From: Topomyia yanbarensis
Taxonomy: Eukaryota; Arthropoda; Insecta; Diptera; Culicidae
Direction of reading: 5' to 3'
Length of the DNA: 64,000 bases
NCBI RefSeq assembly: GCF_030247195.1
Contig: NC_080672.1
Coordinates: 65,823,771 to 65,887,770, forward strand
The notes beneath the pieces are model-generated. The model was not told the DNA's origin. It did not search any database and saw only the letters and a list, made by a program, of their open reading frames with translations. This document shows, in pieces, positions 22,772 through 32,921 of the stretch (the stretch's first letter is position 1; every line of letters starts with the position of its first letter). Position numbers and translations under genes: made by a program.

Positions 22772-23480
22772 CAACACACTCAATTCGACTCGACAATTCC
22801 CCAACAGCTATGTAGTTAGCAAATTTAAAAACTGATATCTAAAACAAGAAAAATTTGTTTGCTGATTTTGAAATACACTACACACTTGAACTAGTAGGAA
22901 AATGATAACAATGAATGCTCATTGCATGACCAGAAACGACTAAATCAGTACAAGTGGTAAATAACTGTATCCAAAACCATTTGTTTCGAGACAACGGGGT
23001 TACGCGAACGGTGATTCCGGAATATTTACCAAAAGTATGACGATTAACAAACCACAATGGCTTGTAGACATTCAGATCTAATTCTGAGACTATTTTCCAG
23101 ATACTGAAAGGCGCATCAGAGCGAACATTAACTTCCGATACTTCAGATAAGGCTTTTATTTCGAATTTCACAACAAATAGAATCAGGTTATGCAAAAAGT
23201 TTAGTTGTTGTCATATTATTCTCTGCGTAACCAGGGGAAGCAACGGTAACTATAGGAACATGTTAAAAGATTGTTGAAAGAAAATAACAGATTGATAAGT
23301 GCTGCTAGTTTTGTGCATTTTCTAACCAAAAGCCATTTTTGACATTACCAGTTACCTGAGTCACTGAGGGGTAGTCAGATTTGCGATACACTTTTGGAAT
23401 GCCAGTGTCTAGTCGTGTCGTTGGTTTACTTGTGAACGGCGAACAAACGGTTTGTGACACGATTTTCCCCTAATCTTGAG
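22772..23480. other. Non-coding spacer
   Basis: About 700 bp between the hAT foldback and the second TA element. The minus-strand frame 22878-23195 has no recognisable motif. I see nothing supportable. Confidence 0.5.
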
Positions 23481-23482
23481 TA

Positions 23483-25286
23483 GGGCATTGTAAAAAAAAT
23501 TTTTTTTTAAATTTTAATTCTCGAAGACCCCCTCCCCCCTTCATATTGTGACAAATGTCAAAGTAAGCTCAGATGCCAAATGTCACATCATTTGAACAAT
23601 TCTAGAATTTTTGAAATTTGTGCTATGGGAAAATATGAAGTAAAAATATATTAAATGCTATAACTTTTGAAGTAGCAATCAGAAAATTACAATTTATACC
23701 TCCTTTTAAAGGAAAAAACCTTAGTATTTGAATGGAGATATTTCTGCTTCTAGAAAAATACGGGAAAGCGGGGTACAGGGTCAATTTGGCCCCAAAATCC
23801 CCTATGTTTTTAATTTTTTCTTTTCCGTGGTGCAAATCATACACATTTTGAAGTTTTTCTAATGTGAAAAAATCTCAGAACTCAAACGAAACCTTTTTAA
23901 CCTTTTTTCCGAATACGAGAAGTTGGGGTTATAGAGCCTTATGTCATTCATATTAAATTTTATCTATTCCTCGTACATTACCTCAACTTCCCCTACTTTT
24001 TCAGGAATTAAACTTTTCCCATGTGATCCCTAAACGCATTTTTTACTATAAGTAGTAAATCAAATAAGAATTTTGTTGTTAAATGGAGTTAATATGTGCG
24101 ATTTTATGATAAAAATTTGAAATCGAGACTATATGTCAGATAATTTGATTAATTTTACCGGTAACGAATCTATTTTTATTTTCTTCCATTTCTACGTTCA
24201 ACAAGGTACAATTTATGAAAATTGAATGAAGAATAATAGAATATATGCATGAGAAAATGATAAAATTTTATATGAATGACAAAAAGCCCTATAACCCCAA
24301 CTTCTGGTATTCGGACAATGGTCAAAAAGGTTCCGTTCCTGTCTCTTCCCTGTCCTTGATACAACTGCTGCTACACTAATGCGGAAATAAGCCACCCTCT
24401 GAATATCTTGACCAAGCATAAGTTTTAGTTAAAAAATTCAAATTAGTATTCTGTATTCCTAGTTTTAAGATAGCTATAATTTTTACTCTTTATTGAAACT
24501 CTTGTCCTCCATTTTGTAAATAGAATTGAATCCCTAGTTTTAAGATTTCTGTGAAATTTCTCATAAATATTTGTTCCCCCTTTAGTGTACTAAACTATAT
24601 TGTTAGTTTTTAGATAACCGTAAAATATTTCTATTACTCCCTCTCTTGTATATCAAAGTGAATCCCTTGTTTAAAATTTTTTCATAAAAAAATCTTTTGG
24701 CTCTCTCTTGTATATTGTATCTTATTTCTAGTCTTAAGATAGCTGTAAACTTTCTTTTCCTTTGTAAAAAAAATATATCAACATTGTAACCTCCTAGTTT
24801 TAAGATATCCAAAATGTAAAAACAAAAGCATTTGGCACCGCCAAGCTAACGCATTTGTGCCTATCAAATAAACGAAAAAAAAAGGTTCCGTTCGATTAAT
24901 GAGATTTTTTCACATAAGAAAAACTGTAAAATATGTATAATTTAGCGGAGCAGAAAAATTTAAAAAATAGGGGATTTTAGGGCCAAAATGACCCAGTGCC
25001 CCACTTTCCCGCATTTTTCTAGAAACAGGAATATCTCCATTCAAATACTAAGGTTATTTTCCTTGAAAAGAGATATAAATTTCTAATTTTTTGATTCCTA
25101 CTTCAAAAGTTATTGCATTTAATATATTTTTCCTTCGTATTTTCCCATAGTACAAATTTCAAAAGTTTCAAGAGTCTAGAATTATTCAAATGATGTGACA
25201 TTTGGCATCTGAGCTTACTTTGACTTTTGTCACAATATAAGAGAGGGGGGGGGGCTTCGAGAATTCAAAAAAAATTTGCCATGCCC
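23483..25286. mobile_element. TA-flanked long-inverted-repeat DNA element, copy 2
   Basis: Its ends gggcattgtaaaaaaaat... and ...aaaatttgccatgccc are flanked by TA (23481-23482 and 25287-25288). The arms are inverted copies, and the sequence matches both arms and the centre of copy 1 (8557-17602). An I-like tail (24339-24879) lies inside it. Without that insertion the element is about 1.25 kb and non-coding. Copy 2 preserves the uninterrupted target sites of the two retrotransposons that hit copy 1. Confidence 0.85.
24339..24879 (+). mobile_element. I-like retrotransposon, 5'-truncated 3' UTR copy C
   Basis: This is about 540 bp matching the copy B 3' UTR from about 36905 to its end (ctgtccttgatacaactgct ... 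gctaacgcatttgtgcctat ... aaataaacg), followed by an A-rich tail. It is flanked by aaaggttccgttc (ending 24338, and 24881-24893), so it is a target-primed insertion that stopped after about 0.5 kb. No coding sequence is present. Close similarity to copy B suggests a recent event from the same subfamily. Confidence 0.92.
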
Positions 25287-25288
25287 TA

Positions 25289-26120
25289 ATAACCAGTGTG
25301 GTACAACGATCCTCGATGTCGCGTATAAGGTACACTCCCTTGTACTGTTTAGCAGACTGAGCCCATTGGTTGAATCCTTTGTCGGCAAATAATAAAGCAG
25401 GTTTCGATAAGAACTGTCAACGACAAACCTAGGGTTTACCCTGCGAAAAACCTTGGATATATTCCGGAAATACAACTTACAATCTGTATCTGGATTTCAA
25501 TGTGGCGTATGGTTCAGTGAAACAAGCTTTGGCAAATAATATTTGAAACAGTCATTCTGGCAGAACTGGTTCAGCTGACTCGTATGACGCTGATTGGGTC
25601 TAAATCGAGCGTCAAATTACCTAAAATATTCTCACCCTCATTCGACGAATTCGCGATTCCTTCGAAAGCGGTTCCATAAACCGGACTCAATTACTTATAT
25701 AGCGCTCAAAAATGTTGCACGACAAAAATTCGAACATTCCTGAATGTTTCACTGAACTGGCGTCACTGCAACTTACGCGGTCATCAGCGCGCTTGTTTAT
25801 TCTCGCTGTCTCGTAATCTCTCGCTCACTCACACTCACTCGGTCAACTAAATGTGACAGCGCTATGGCTAGCGTGGATTGGATATGTTAATTTTCTCTTG
25901 TCGGCGCGACAAACAAGTCGTTTAGATGGAAGGGTAAGTTCAATAAATTTATGAATGTTGGCTTTGTTCTTGCTGTCGCAACAATGTTAGTTGATCTTAT
26001 CTCACTTATTGATTCCTACAAATTCCCTTTCAGAACCGTCCCATGCATTTTTTTACTAACTTATGATACAATTGCAATACATAAAAGTATTCGATCAAGT
26101 TTAATGTACTAAATGATCCA
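25289..26120. other. Non-coding stretch
   Basis: No recognisable gene. The sequence around 25570-25690 is GC-richer with short open frames but no motif I can name. Confidence 0.5.
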
Positions 26121-26132
26121 CTGTGAGGTTCT

Positions 26133-26345
26133 CACCACATCGAGCACGTTGTCTGGTCATGCGCCATGTAATACCAGGTAACAGGCCCAGAACAACATCA
26201 CTCAACCATTCGGATCGTGATATGTGGGCAACCCGTAAACTTCCCTATATGTCCCTACATAAACGCCATCAATATGCAAAGTTAACCCCTTTTCTGTCTT
26301 ATTCTCATTATCAGAAATCTCTGTGGTTCTGTCAGCATACATAGT
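26133..26345 (+). pseudogene. I-like ORF2 C-terminal remnant (copy E)
   Basis: Reading across frame breaks, the sequence gives HIEHVVWSCA, then about 100 bp later PICPYINAINMQS or, in the next frame, LPYMSLHKRHQ. These match DIEHVVWVCAGY and FPYMSLIYTFIKTIN at the C-terminus of copy B ORF2. Upstream RT and RNase H parts are absent. It is a small decayed fragment. Confidence 0.7.
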
Positions 26346-28344
26346 AACGAACGAACAGAAACCGGCATAGCTCGGTCTACGAAAACCAACCTACTTGGAT
26401 TACAATATCAACATCCTATCAGCTCGGGATTAACTATGCACAGTGATGCCACTCAACTATTAGGAGCTTGCACCACAATGCGGCTACGAGCTTTATTGGT
26501 AAAACGAAAAAAACAAGCATCGATGTACAAGATATTCCGTCCGAAGTTCTCCTTCTTTCCCTTACTTACACTGGAGTAAAAACACAAAACAAAAATTGGT
26601 TTCATATACCCCACTAACCCTTACTTAAAATTTTAGTTTTTTTTTTTGGATTTCAATTTCGGTTTTGGTCTTCTGATTCCTATTTTAAATTAGAAATAAA
26701 TAAAATCAAATGAATTTATCTTTTAGAATAACATCCAGCCTCGGGGACAGTGGAGTAAGGTATTTTGCTAAAATTAGTAGCTAAAAAACCAACAAAAAAT
26801 CTAAATGGTTTCATCAGCAAGACAGATAATTTGAATTTGAATTTATTTTTCTGAAGATTACCTCAATTCTTCCCTGTTAATTTTATTGGACAACCCAACT
26901 CAACAAGAAAATATTACCCACCAGTCAGGTTTCGATCCCATCATCCAAACGAAGTAAGGAATTAGGACGTTCATTTTTTTCCAACATCGTCAGGAAAACC
27001 GTTTAACCGCTTCCTGCACAGGGCCCATAAATTCCAATCAAACTTCAGTTCTCCATTCCAGAAGCGAACGAACACTTCCGGATCACCCAGTTTTTCGTTC
27101 TTCTTCGCTTCCAGCCACAGGTCCATAACTTTTATAGTGCTCGTCTCGTACACACATTACCGCAAACCACCGAACAAATTAAGTACTAATTAATATATCG
27201 TTAGCAGCTCAGAGCAAAGGATCATATTAATGAACAGCTCGATGTCATTGTATTTGTTTGTTCATTCGTTCGTTTATGCGTTAGATTGCTTCCCACCCCT
27301 CAGACTTCCCCCCTCTCCAATGCAGAGACCATTCAATGGAGACTGCGGTTCTGCACAAAGGAAACGATCCCCACACCCACCACGGCCATATGTACATAGA
27401 GTGAGACGCGAAGAACCACAAACCCAGTAGCCCCAGTACCGACCGGATTAGTGGTATCACGTCCCACATATCGCAGCTTCAGCCATTGATAGTGAGTCTA
27501 AGTTGAACCAACAACCAACCACCATCCACCAGCCAGATCTAACTGGATGGTTGGCGGACTGGCTGGCCGGCCGGTGGTGGCTTATGAGGGTGATAAATTC
27601 GTGCCACTTGAACGGGGTGCTAATAAAGGCTTTCAACTGATGCCACGGATGTTGAATGCGCTGCCCAGTCAGTGTCCACGTTCCAGCTCCAGAGGCAAGC
27701 TTGGACTACTTGATGAGAATATGCTTGAACTGTGAAGCACAGTGAGCCTCGGAAAGCTGCCTAGTTGGTTGGTAGGTGTTCGGTGGGTGATAGTGGGTCA
27801 AAAGCGATAAAAAAAATCAACTTTTATCTGTGGTTTGTTTTGATTCATGATGTTCATTAATATACATAACACGTCGCTAGCAGAGGGAAGATTATGCCGG
27901 TTAGCTTTCTGGTTTGATAGAAGTCTCGGTCTGATGTTTTTTTTTTTTTGCAGATTGGCATAAAGCCTTGTCCACGGGGAAAGCATTTCAGGGGTAACAG
28001 ATTTGAGTGCCTCTTTGGCATCTGAATACAGATGCATAAAAGTGCTAGAAAACTCGGTAGCAAAACATTTCATTACTGTCGCTTTATTTTTATTTTCTAA
28101 ATAATAGTCTGATAATATGCTCAGAAAAGTTTTCTGGTGCACGTGCAGTTTTCAATTGAGTGCATTATATGAGTTCAATAAAAGCAACAGTAGGAATAGT
28201 TTCTCAAATACTTCTTTGAGGGCCTACATAAATTGCCCTTTTGTTATTATTGCCGCATGTTTTATCGATTTTGTTAGGATTTTTCGGCGAATTGACAACT
28301 AAGTGAAACGAATATATATGGAAGTTGAAAGACGGATGTCTATT
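26346..28344. other. Non-coding stretch, no gene recognised
   Basis: About 2 kb. A GC-richer segment at 27280-27700 contains several short ORFs and simple-sequence patches (ccaccatccaccagccag, ggctggccggccggtggtgg) but no recognisable protein. There is a T-run at 27937-27949. Confidence 0.5.
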
Positions 28345-28697
28345 CTACACGCCACCGAAAAACTACCTAAATTGAGTACTTTTGACTCAATCTAGTGGTA
28401 TCGTGTAGGAAGGTAAAATTAGGTAAACTGCGTTGAAGGTAGTTTCCATTTAACTACGCCAAAAATCATAACTCAACCTTGAGTTTAATTTACTTAAGTT
28501 TAAGTTGAATTTACCTAATTTTGAGTATACCCCAAACAACTCAAAAGTACCTTACTGCACGGAAGACCTCGACTGAGTCGAATCTCTCGTTTTGTTTTTG
28601 ACAACACTAATAAGTGAGAAAACGACGCACAACTCAAAAGTACCTAAATTTAAGTTAAAAGAACTTATTCTGTAGGTTATTTTATGGTTGCGTGTAG
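28345..28697. mobile_element. Inverted-repeat element (MITE-like), 353 bp
   Basis: The left end ctacacgccaccgaaaaact is matched by the inverted right end, which finishes ttatggttgcgtgtag. Internally gagtacttttgactc pairs with the caactcaaaagtacc region. It is non-coding. No clear target duplication is visible, so the class is unassigned. Confidence 0.7.
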
Positions 28698-28702
28698 GAC
28701 AT

Positions 28703-28923
28703 ATGGTCCTAAATGCAAATGACAGTTTCTCTTTGTTTACTTTCTCTTTCGCTGATAGCTCGGCCGTTTATACGTTTTTTCCTTAACTATTAGCATAATA
28801 TGCTAGTCGAAATCAAAATTTTTCGATATATCCTGAAACAATATTGAAAAGTTTTATGATGCTGCCGTAATGATCTAAAGAGAAAGTAAACAAAGAGAGG
28901 CTCTCATTTGCACTTAGGACCAT
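28703..28923. mobile_element. Hairpin element, about 220 bp
   Basis: atggtcctaaatgcaaatga at the left is the inverted copy of tcatttgcacttaggaccat at the right, and the pairing continues through ctctttgtttactttctctt. It begins only six bases after the preceding inverted-repeat element. No ORF is present and the class is unknown. Confidence 0.75.
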
Positions 28924-28947
28924 TTGACATGTTTGTCGAGATATATA

Positions 28948-29188
28948 CTTATAAGTAACGACGCTGAATCCCTCTGGATAAAGACTCGACACGTCATCCG
29001 CATTGTCATTCCAATCGAGCACGAGACCTGTCAATGGCCCTCGTTCCAGAAGGATTCGAAGTGATTTTCTTTGGATTGAGGTCTTTTGACAGGTCTCGTG
29101 CTCGATTGGAATGACAGTGATAAATAATAAGATTAAGATAGAGATGACGAGTCTTTATCCAGAGGGATTCAGCGTCTTTACTTATAAG
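28948..29188. mobile_element. Hairpin element, about 240 bp
   Basis: The left arm, starting cttataagtaacgacgctga, is inverted at the right, ending ttcagcgtctttacttataag. The pairing includes atccctctggataaagactcg and, nearer the centre, tgtcattccaatcgagcacg with agacctgtca. It is almost fully self-complementary and non-coding. Confidence 0.8.
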
Positions 29189-29189
29189 C

Positions 29190-30759
29190 ATAAGTCATCG
29201 TCATAGTTTGCCACCAACGCCGGCAAAAGATTATCTTCACAAATCTTTGTCTAACGATAACTAGATGTCTTCAGTTGTAGAGAATGTTATTTGGAACTCT
29301 TTCATTAGGGACATGAGAGCTATGCAGCATACCGAGATAAAAAACGATTTTGACGAAAATTTTCTGATTTCAGTTTCCTTCTGAGACCTTTCATAAATAT
29401 TTACCTATCGGTCGTGTTAATCGAGTTCGAAAAGTTAAAACCGATTTTAAATAGCACCACCTTTGCTGCTCCTACCCCCCTCAGCCAGCGACCGTACTTA
29501 TATAACCGTACAACCTCTAAACATTTAGTTCACTTCATCAACTAAATGGCCATCCGGTGTCTTAAATTGTCACGGAACTTGCCTTCATTTGCATGTGTCG
29601 CATAATAAACGGAACAAGCACAAAGTGTCACGCGATTTGCTACTCCACCTACACAAACCGCTCAAAGGTCAACACGCAGAACAATGTGACATGAATGGGC
29701 TTAAAAATAAAGTTAGCATTTTTGACCCGCTTCCGAAACAGGAAATCGTGACACAAACTTACGAGCACCCGCGTTGCAATTAGTTGTGTTCGCTTCCGCA
29801 AAGCTACGAGGTCAGGGGGGTGGGGGCAAGAATAGCGCAGTCCACCTTACGTTACGCGTTATCGATCGATGAGTTCTGCGGAAATGTCCACCTCAACCAC
29901 ATGTCCAGAATGCGATTCAGAGGATGTGGCATTCATTGGCATGGCACAAAATGGAAGCCGGATTTATTTGACCTCGACCCGAACGAAGAAATAAATGAAT
30001 GTGATTCATAATCACACCTACTCCGTTTAAATGAAAATGAAAATTTATGGGATTTCATAAAAATAGAATTTGTGTGACTGATGATTTGTTCGGTTATAGC
30101 AAATGTACACAAAATGTTTAATAGAAAAAGGATGGGTTAGTCGTGTGTAGTCACGACACTTTGATTATTGCACAGATGACATACACACCACCTGTCAATT
30201 CAAATCTAATGATATTAACGAATTCACTTTTGAATGGGAAATTTTCAAATTGTTCTCTATTGAACTGAAAAGATCTTCGATGTAGGAATCGGTTTTGATG
30301 AGTAGTTCGCTGAATCCGAAGATCATTGGATGGTGTTTGAATTTGACGACGGATTTGAACAGCGGCCTTCGACTAATTTCATAATTTATTCAGTTCAAGA
30401 TTTGCGGCTCGGTGCATGAAATCAGCGCAAAGCAATTACGAACGAGCTTAGCTCACATGATTTTTTGTCCAATGACCGAAATAAAAATAATAGTTGAACG
30501 AAGTGGTTTCCAAATTTTCATTCTTATAACTAATTTGTTAACGCTGATAAAGGCTATATTGATTGGAAAAGAAAATATTCTACAGGAGACATTTTGTCCA
30601 ATTGGCTCCGGCTACTAGCACGGAGCTAACCAGACTAAATACTACAGTCAGAAAACGGAGGCGGCCACATCATAATAACAGTTCAAAATCCAGTTTTTTT
30701 TTTAAATTTTGCCACTGATCGCATTGATGTGCTCTGATTTTGATGAAAATTTCAACGTT
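29190..30759. other. Non-coding stretch, no gene recognised
   Basis: About 1.5 kb. Open frames at 29589-29783 and 29784-30011 (plus) have no recognisable motif. Nothing else can be supported. Confidence 0.5.
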
Positions 30760-31283
30760 TGTTTGTGCTCATGACGAATTTCGCGCTAAATCGTATTCAG
30801 AGTTGGCAGCACTCTCTCAGATTTTAATGAAACTTTCTGTACATGAAGATTTGGTCACAAAAAGTCACTTTGAATACTTTGTTGTTTCAAAAATGATGTA
30901 GACATACATTTGAAAAGGGTCAAACTTTTTTTACCATTTTTTTAAAAAGGTTATAGTCTAAAAATGACAAACCCTACTAAAAATGTTGCAGAAGTGATTT
31001 TCACAAAATTAGTTAAATTTTTGAATAAAAATATTGAAAAAATTCTTCATCGACTCTTACACTGAAAAAAATCGATTTTAAAGTTCAATTTACAAAAAAC
31101 TCCATCATTGATTTGGATGAAATTTTGTTCCAAGATAGGTTATTATGTTCCCTACCTACCGTCAAAAATTGGGCACTTTCGAGGAAAAAAGTTATTTGAA
31201 AAAACTTTTTCTTGTCCAAACTGATTTTTTTTCAGTGGTTTTTTATCGAAAACTAAACCAATGAAAGTCATAATCATTTCAGA
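30760..31283 (+). repeat. Dispersed A/T-rich repeat 'X', copy 1 (interrupted by I-like copy B)
   Basis: This is the inverted copy of 45176-45705. Shared blocks include ttggcagcac, ctcagattttaatgaaactt, gaaaagggtcaaac, gtgattttcacaaaattagt and accaatgaaagtcataatca. Similarity resumes after I-like copy B (37467-37486, cagaattcaat), so copy B inserted into this repeat. It is non-coding and the class is unknown. Confidence 0.8.
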
Positions 31284-31583
31284 CATACGTCTCCCAACCT
31301 TTGAACGGAACGGATCGTTATATTTCACAGTGGTGTTCGGTGTGTAAATTCAGTGATTCAAGGTCATCCTTTGTTCGTTCGTTAGCTACCATTCTGCTGG
31401 TGCCGGCAGTAAATCCAGTACATTGTTTTCGCTGGTGCGGAACAATCGACGTTGTTTACAGATAAGTTTTGCTTTATTTTTTTTCCTCGTTTCCTTTCTT
31501 TCCTTTTCCCTACTTTTACTCTACCTTGTAATCAAATAATAAGACACATTCCCGTTTATATAACGCTCTGCCCTCGTGCTTAA

Positions 31584-32921
31584 ATGGCCGAGGGCGAAAT
31601 ACCATCTGATGTAATCATGGAAGTCCCTGATCCCCCTAATACTCGCATTGCTCCCCGTATAAAGCAGTACCCAGAAGGTTCCTCTGGGCCATGGGTGGTA
31701 TATTTTCGGACCGGAGAGAAACCGGTTAATATATTAAAACTTTCTCGAGATCTGACTGCTAATTACCCGGCCGTAACTCAGATAACACGTGTTCGGGCAA
31801 ACAAGATACGTGTTCTAGTGAGTGATCTCGGCCAGGCAAACGCGATTGCTTGCTGTGAGCGCTTTACGCGGGAATTTAAAGCATACGTGCCTTGTGTGGC
31901 CTGTGAAATCGATGGGGTAGTGTCCGAACCGGGCCTGAAATGCGAAGAACTGTTGGAGCACGGGGTTGGCTGCTTTAAGGACCCCTCTCTTGAACAGATT
32001 AAGATCTTAGAATGCAAACAATTGTATACCGCAAACACCGAGGGAGGTAAGACTACCTACTCTCTATCAGGCTCGATTCGGGTGACATTCGCCGGGTCCT
32101 CTCTTCCCAACTACATCCTCCTTGACAAGGTTCGCCTACCAGTTCGCCTGTTCGTACCGCGGGTCATGAACTGCAGCAATTGCAAGCAGTTGGGCCACAC
32201 AGCCACATATTGTGGAAATAAGAAACGATGCGGCAAATGCGAAGGAGAGCATGAGGATGACTCTTGCGACAAAGAAACTGAAAAGTGTATTTGCTGCGGG
32301 GGCCCTTCACATGCTCTTAAATCATGTCCTGCGTACAAGCAGCGCGGGGATAAAATTAAGCGCTCCCTTAAGGAACGCTCAAGGCGTTCTTATGCAGAAA
32401 TGCTAAAGAATGCTTCGCCATCTGTCCTGTCCGAAAATCCCTATGCTGGTTTGGCTAACGTTGAGCAAGAATCTGACGACCCACGAGAGGGAACATCTTT
32501 GGTTAACCCAGGGGAATCCAGGAAGAGGAGAAATCCAGCCTCCCCTACATTGCCTCGTAAGGGTGCCAAGGTGTCGTCCACCCAGAGTGCGCCATCTACA
32601 ACCAATAAATCCAACGGAAGTGATGCACAAAAGCCGAAGCAATTTGCTCCAGGACTTGGAAATATTAATTCTAACAAGGAGTACCCACCACTTCCAGGGA
32701 CATCCAAAACCCCAAGTGTCCCCTTTTTTCAAACAGATACTCAGTCCAGTAGCGGACTAATGAAATTTTCTGACATAGTGGACTTAATTTTCACAGCTTT
32801 CAATGTTACTGATCCTCTTAAAAGCCTTCTGATACGTTTTCTCCCTATAGTGCAAACATTTTTGAAGCAGTTGACTACTAAATGGCCCCTCCTCGCAGCG
32901 ATCGTATCCTTCGATGGCTAA
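31584..32921 (+). CDS. I-like ORF1, gag-like RNA-binding protein (445 aa)
   Basis: The protein would bind element RNA and act as a nucleic-acid chaperone in the retrotransposition particle. Residues about 30-110 form the N-terminal domain shared with copies A and D (GPWVVYFRTGEKPVNILKLS). Residues about 195-255 hold three knuckles: CSNCKQLGHTATYC, CGKCEGEHEDDSC and CICCGGPSHALKSC. The next 100 residues are basic and Ser/Pro-rich (RKRRNPASPTLPRKGAK), and the end is hydrophobic (LLIRFLPIVQTFLKQL). The ATG is preceded by aaatgg-type context after a pyrimidine-rich leader. The stop overlaps the ORF2 start by 8 nt. No frameshift or stop is present. Confidence 0.93.
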   Translation: MAEGEIPSDVIMEVPDPPNTRIAPRIKQYPEGSSGPWVVYFRTGEKPVNILKLSRDLTANYPAVTQITRVRANKIRVLVSDLGQANAIACCERFTREFKAYVPCVACEIDGVVSEPGLKCEELLEHGVGCFKDPSLEQIKILECKQLYTANTEGGKTTYSLSGSIRVTFAGSSLPNYILLDKVRLPVRLFVPRVMNCSNCKQLGHTATYCGNKKRCGKCEGEHEDDSCDKETEKCICCGGPSHALKSCPAYKQRGDKIKRSLKERSRRSYAEMLKNASPSVLSENPYAGLANVEQESDDPREGTSLVNPGESRKRRNPASPTLPRKGAKVSSTQSAPSTTNKSNGSDAQKPKQFAPGLGNINSNKEYPPLPGTSKTPSVPFFQTDTQSSSGLMKFSDIVDLIFTAFNVTDPLKSLLIRFLPIVQTFLKQLTTKWPLLAAIVSFDG

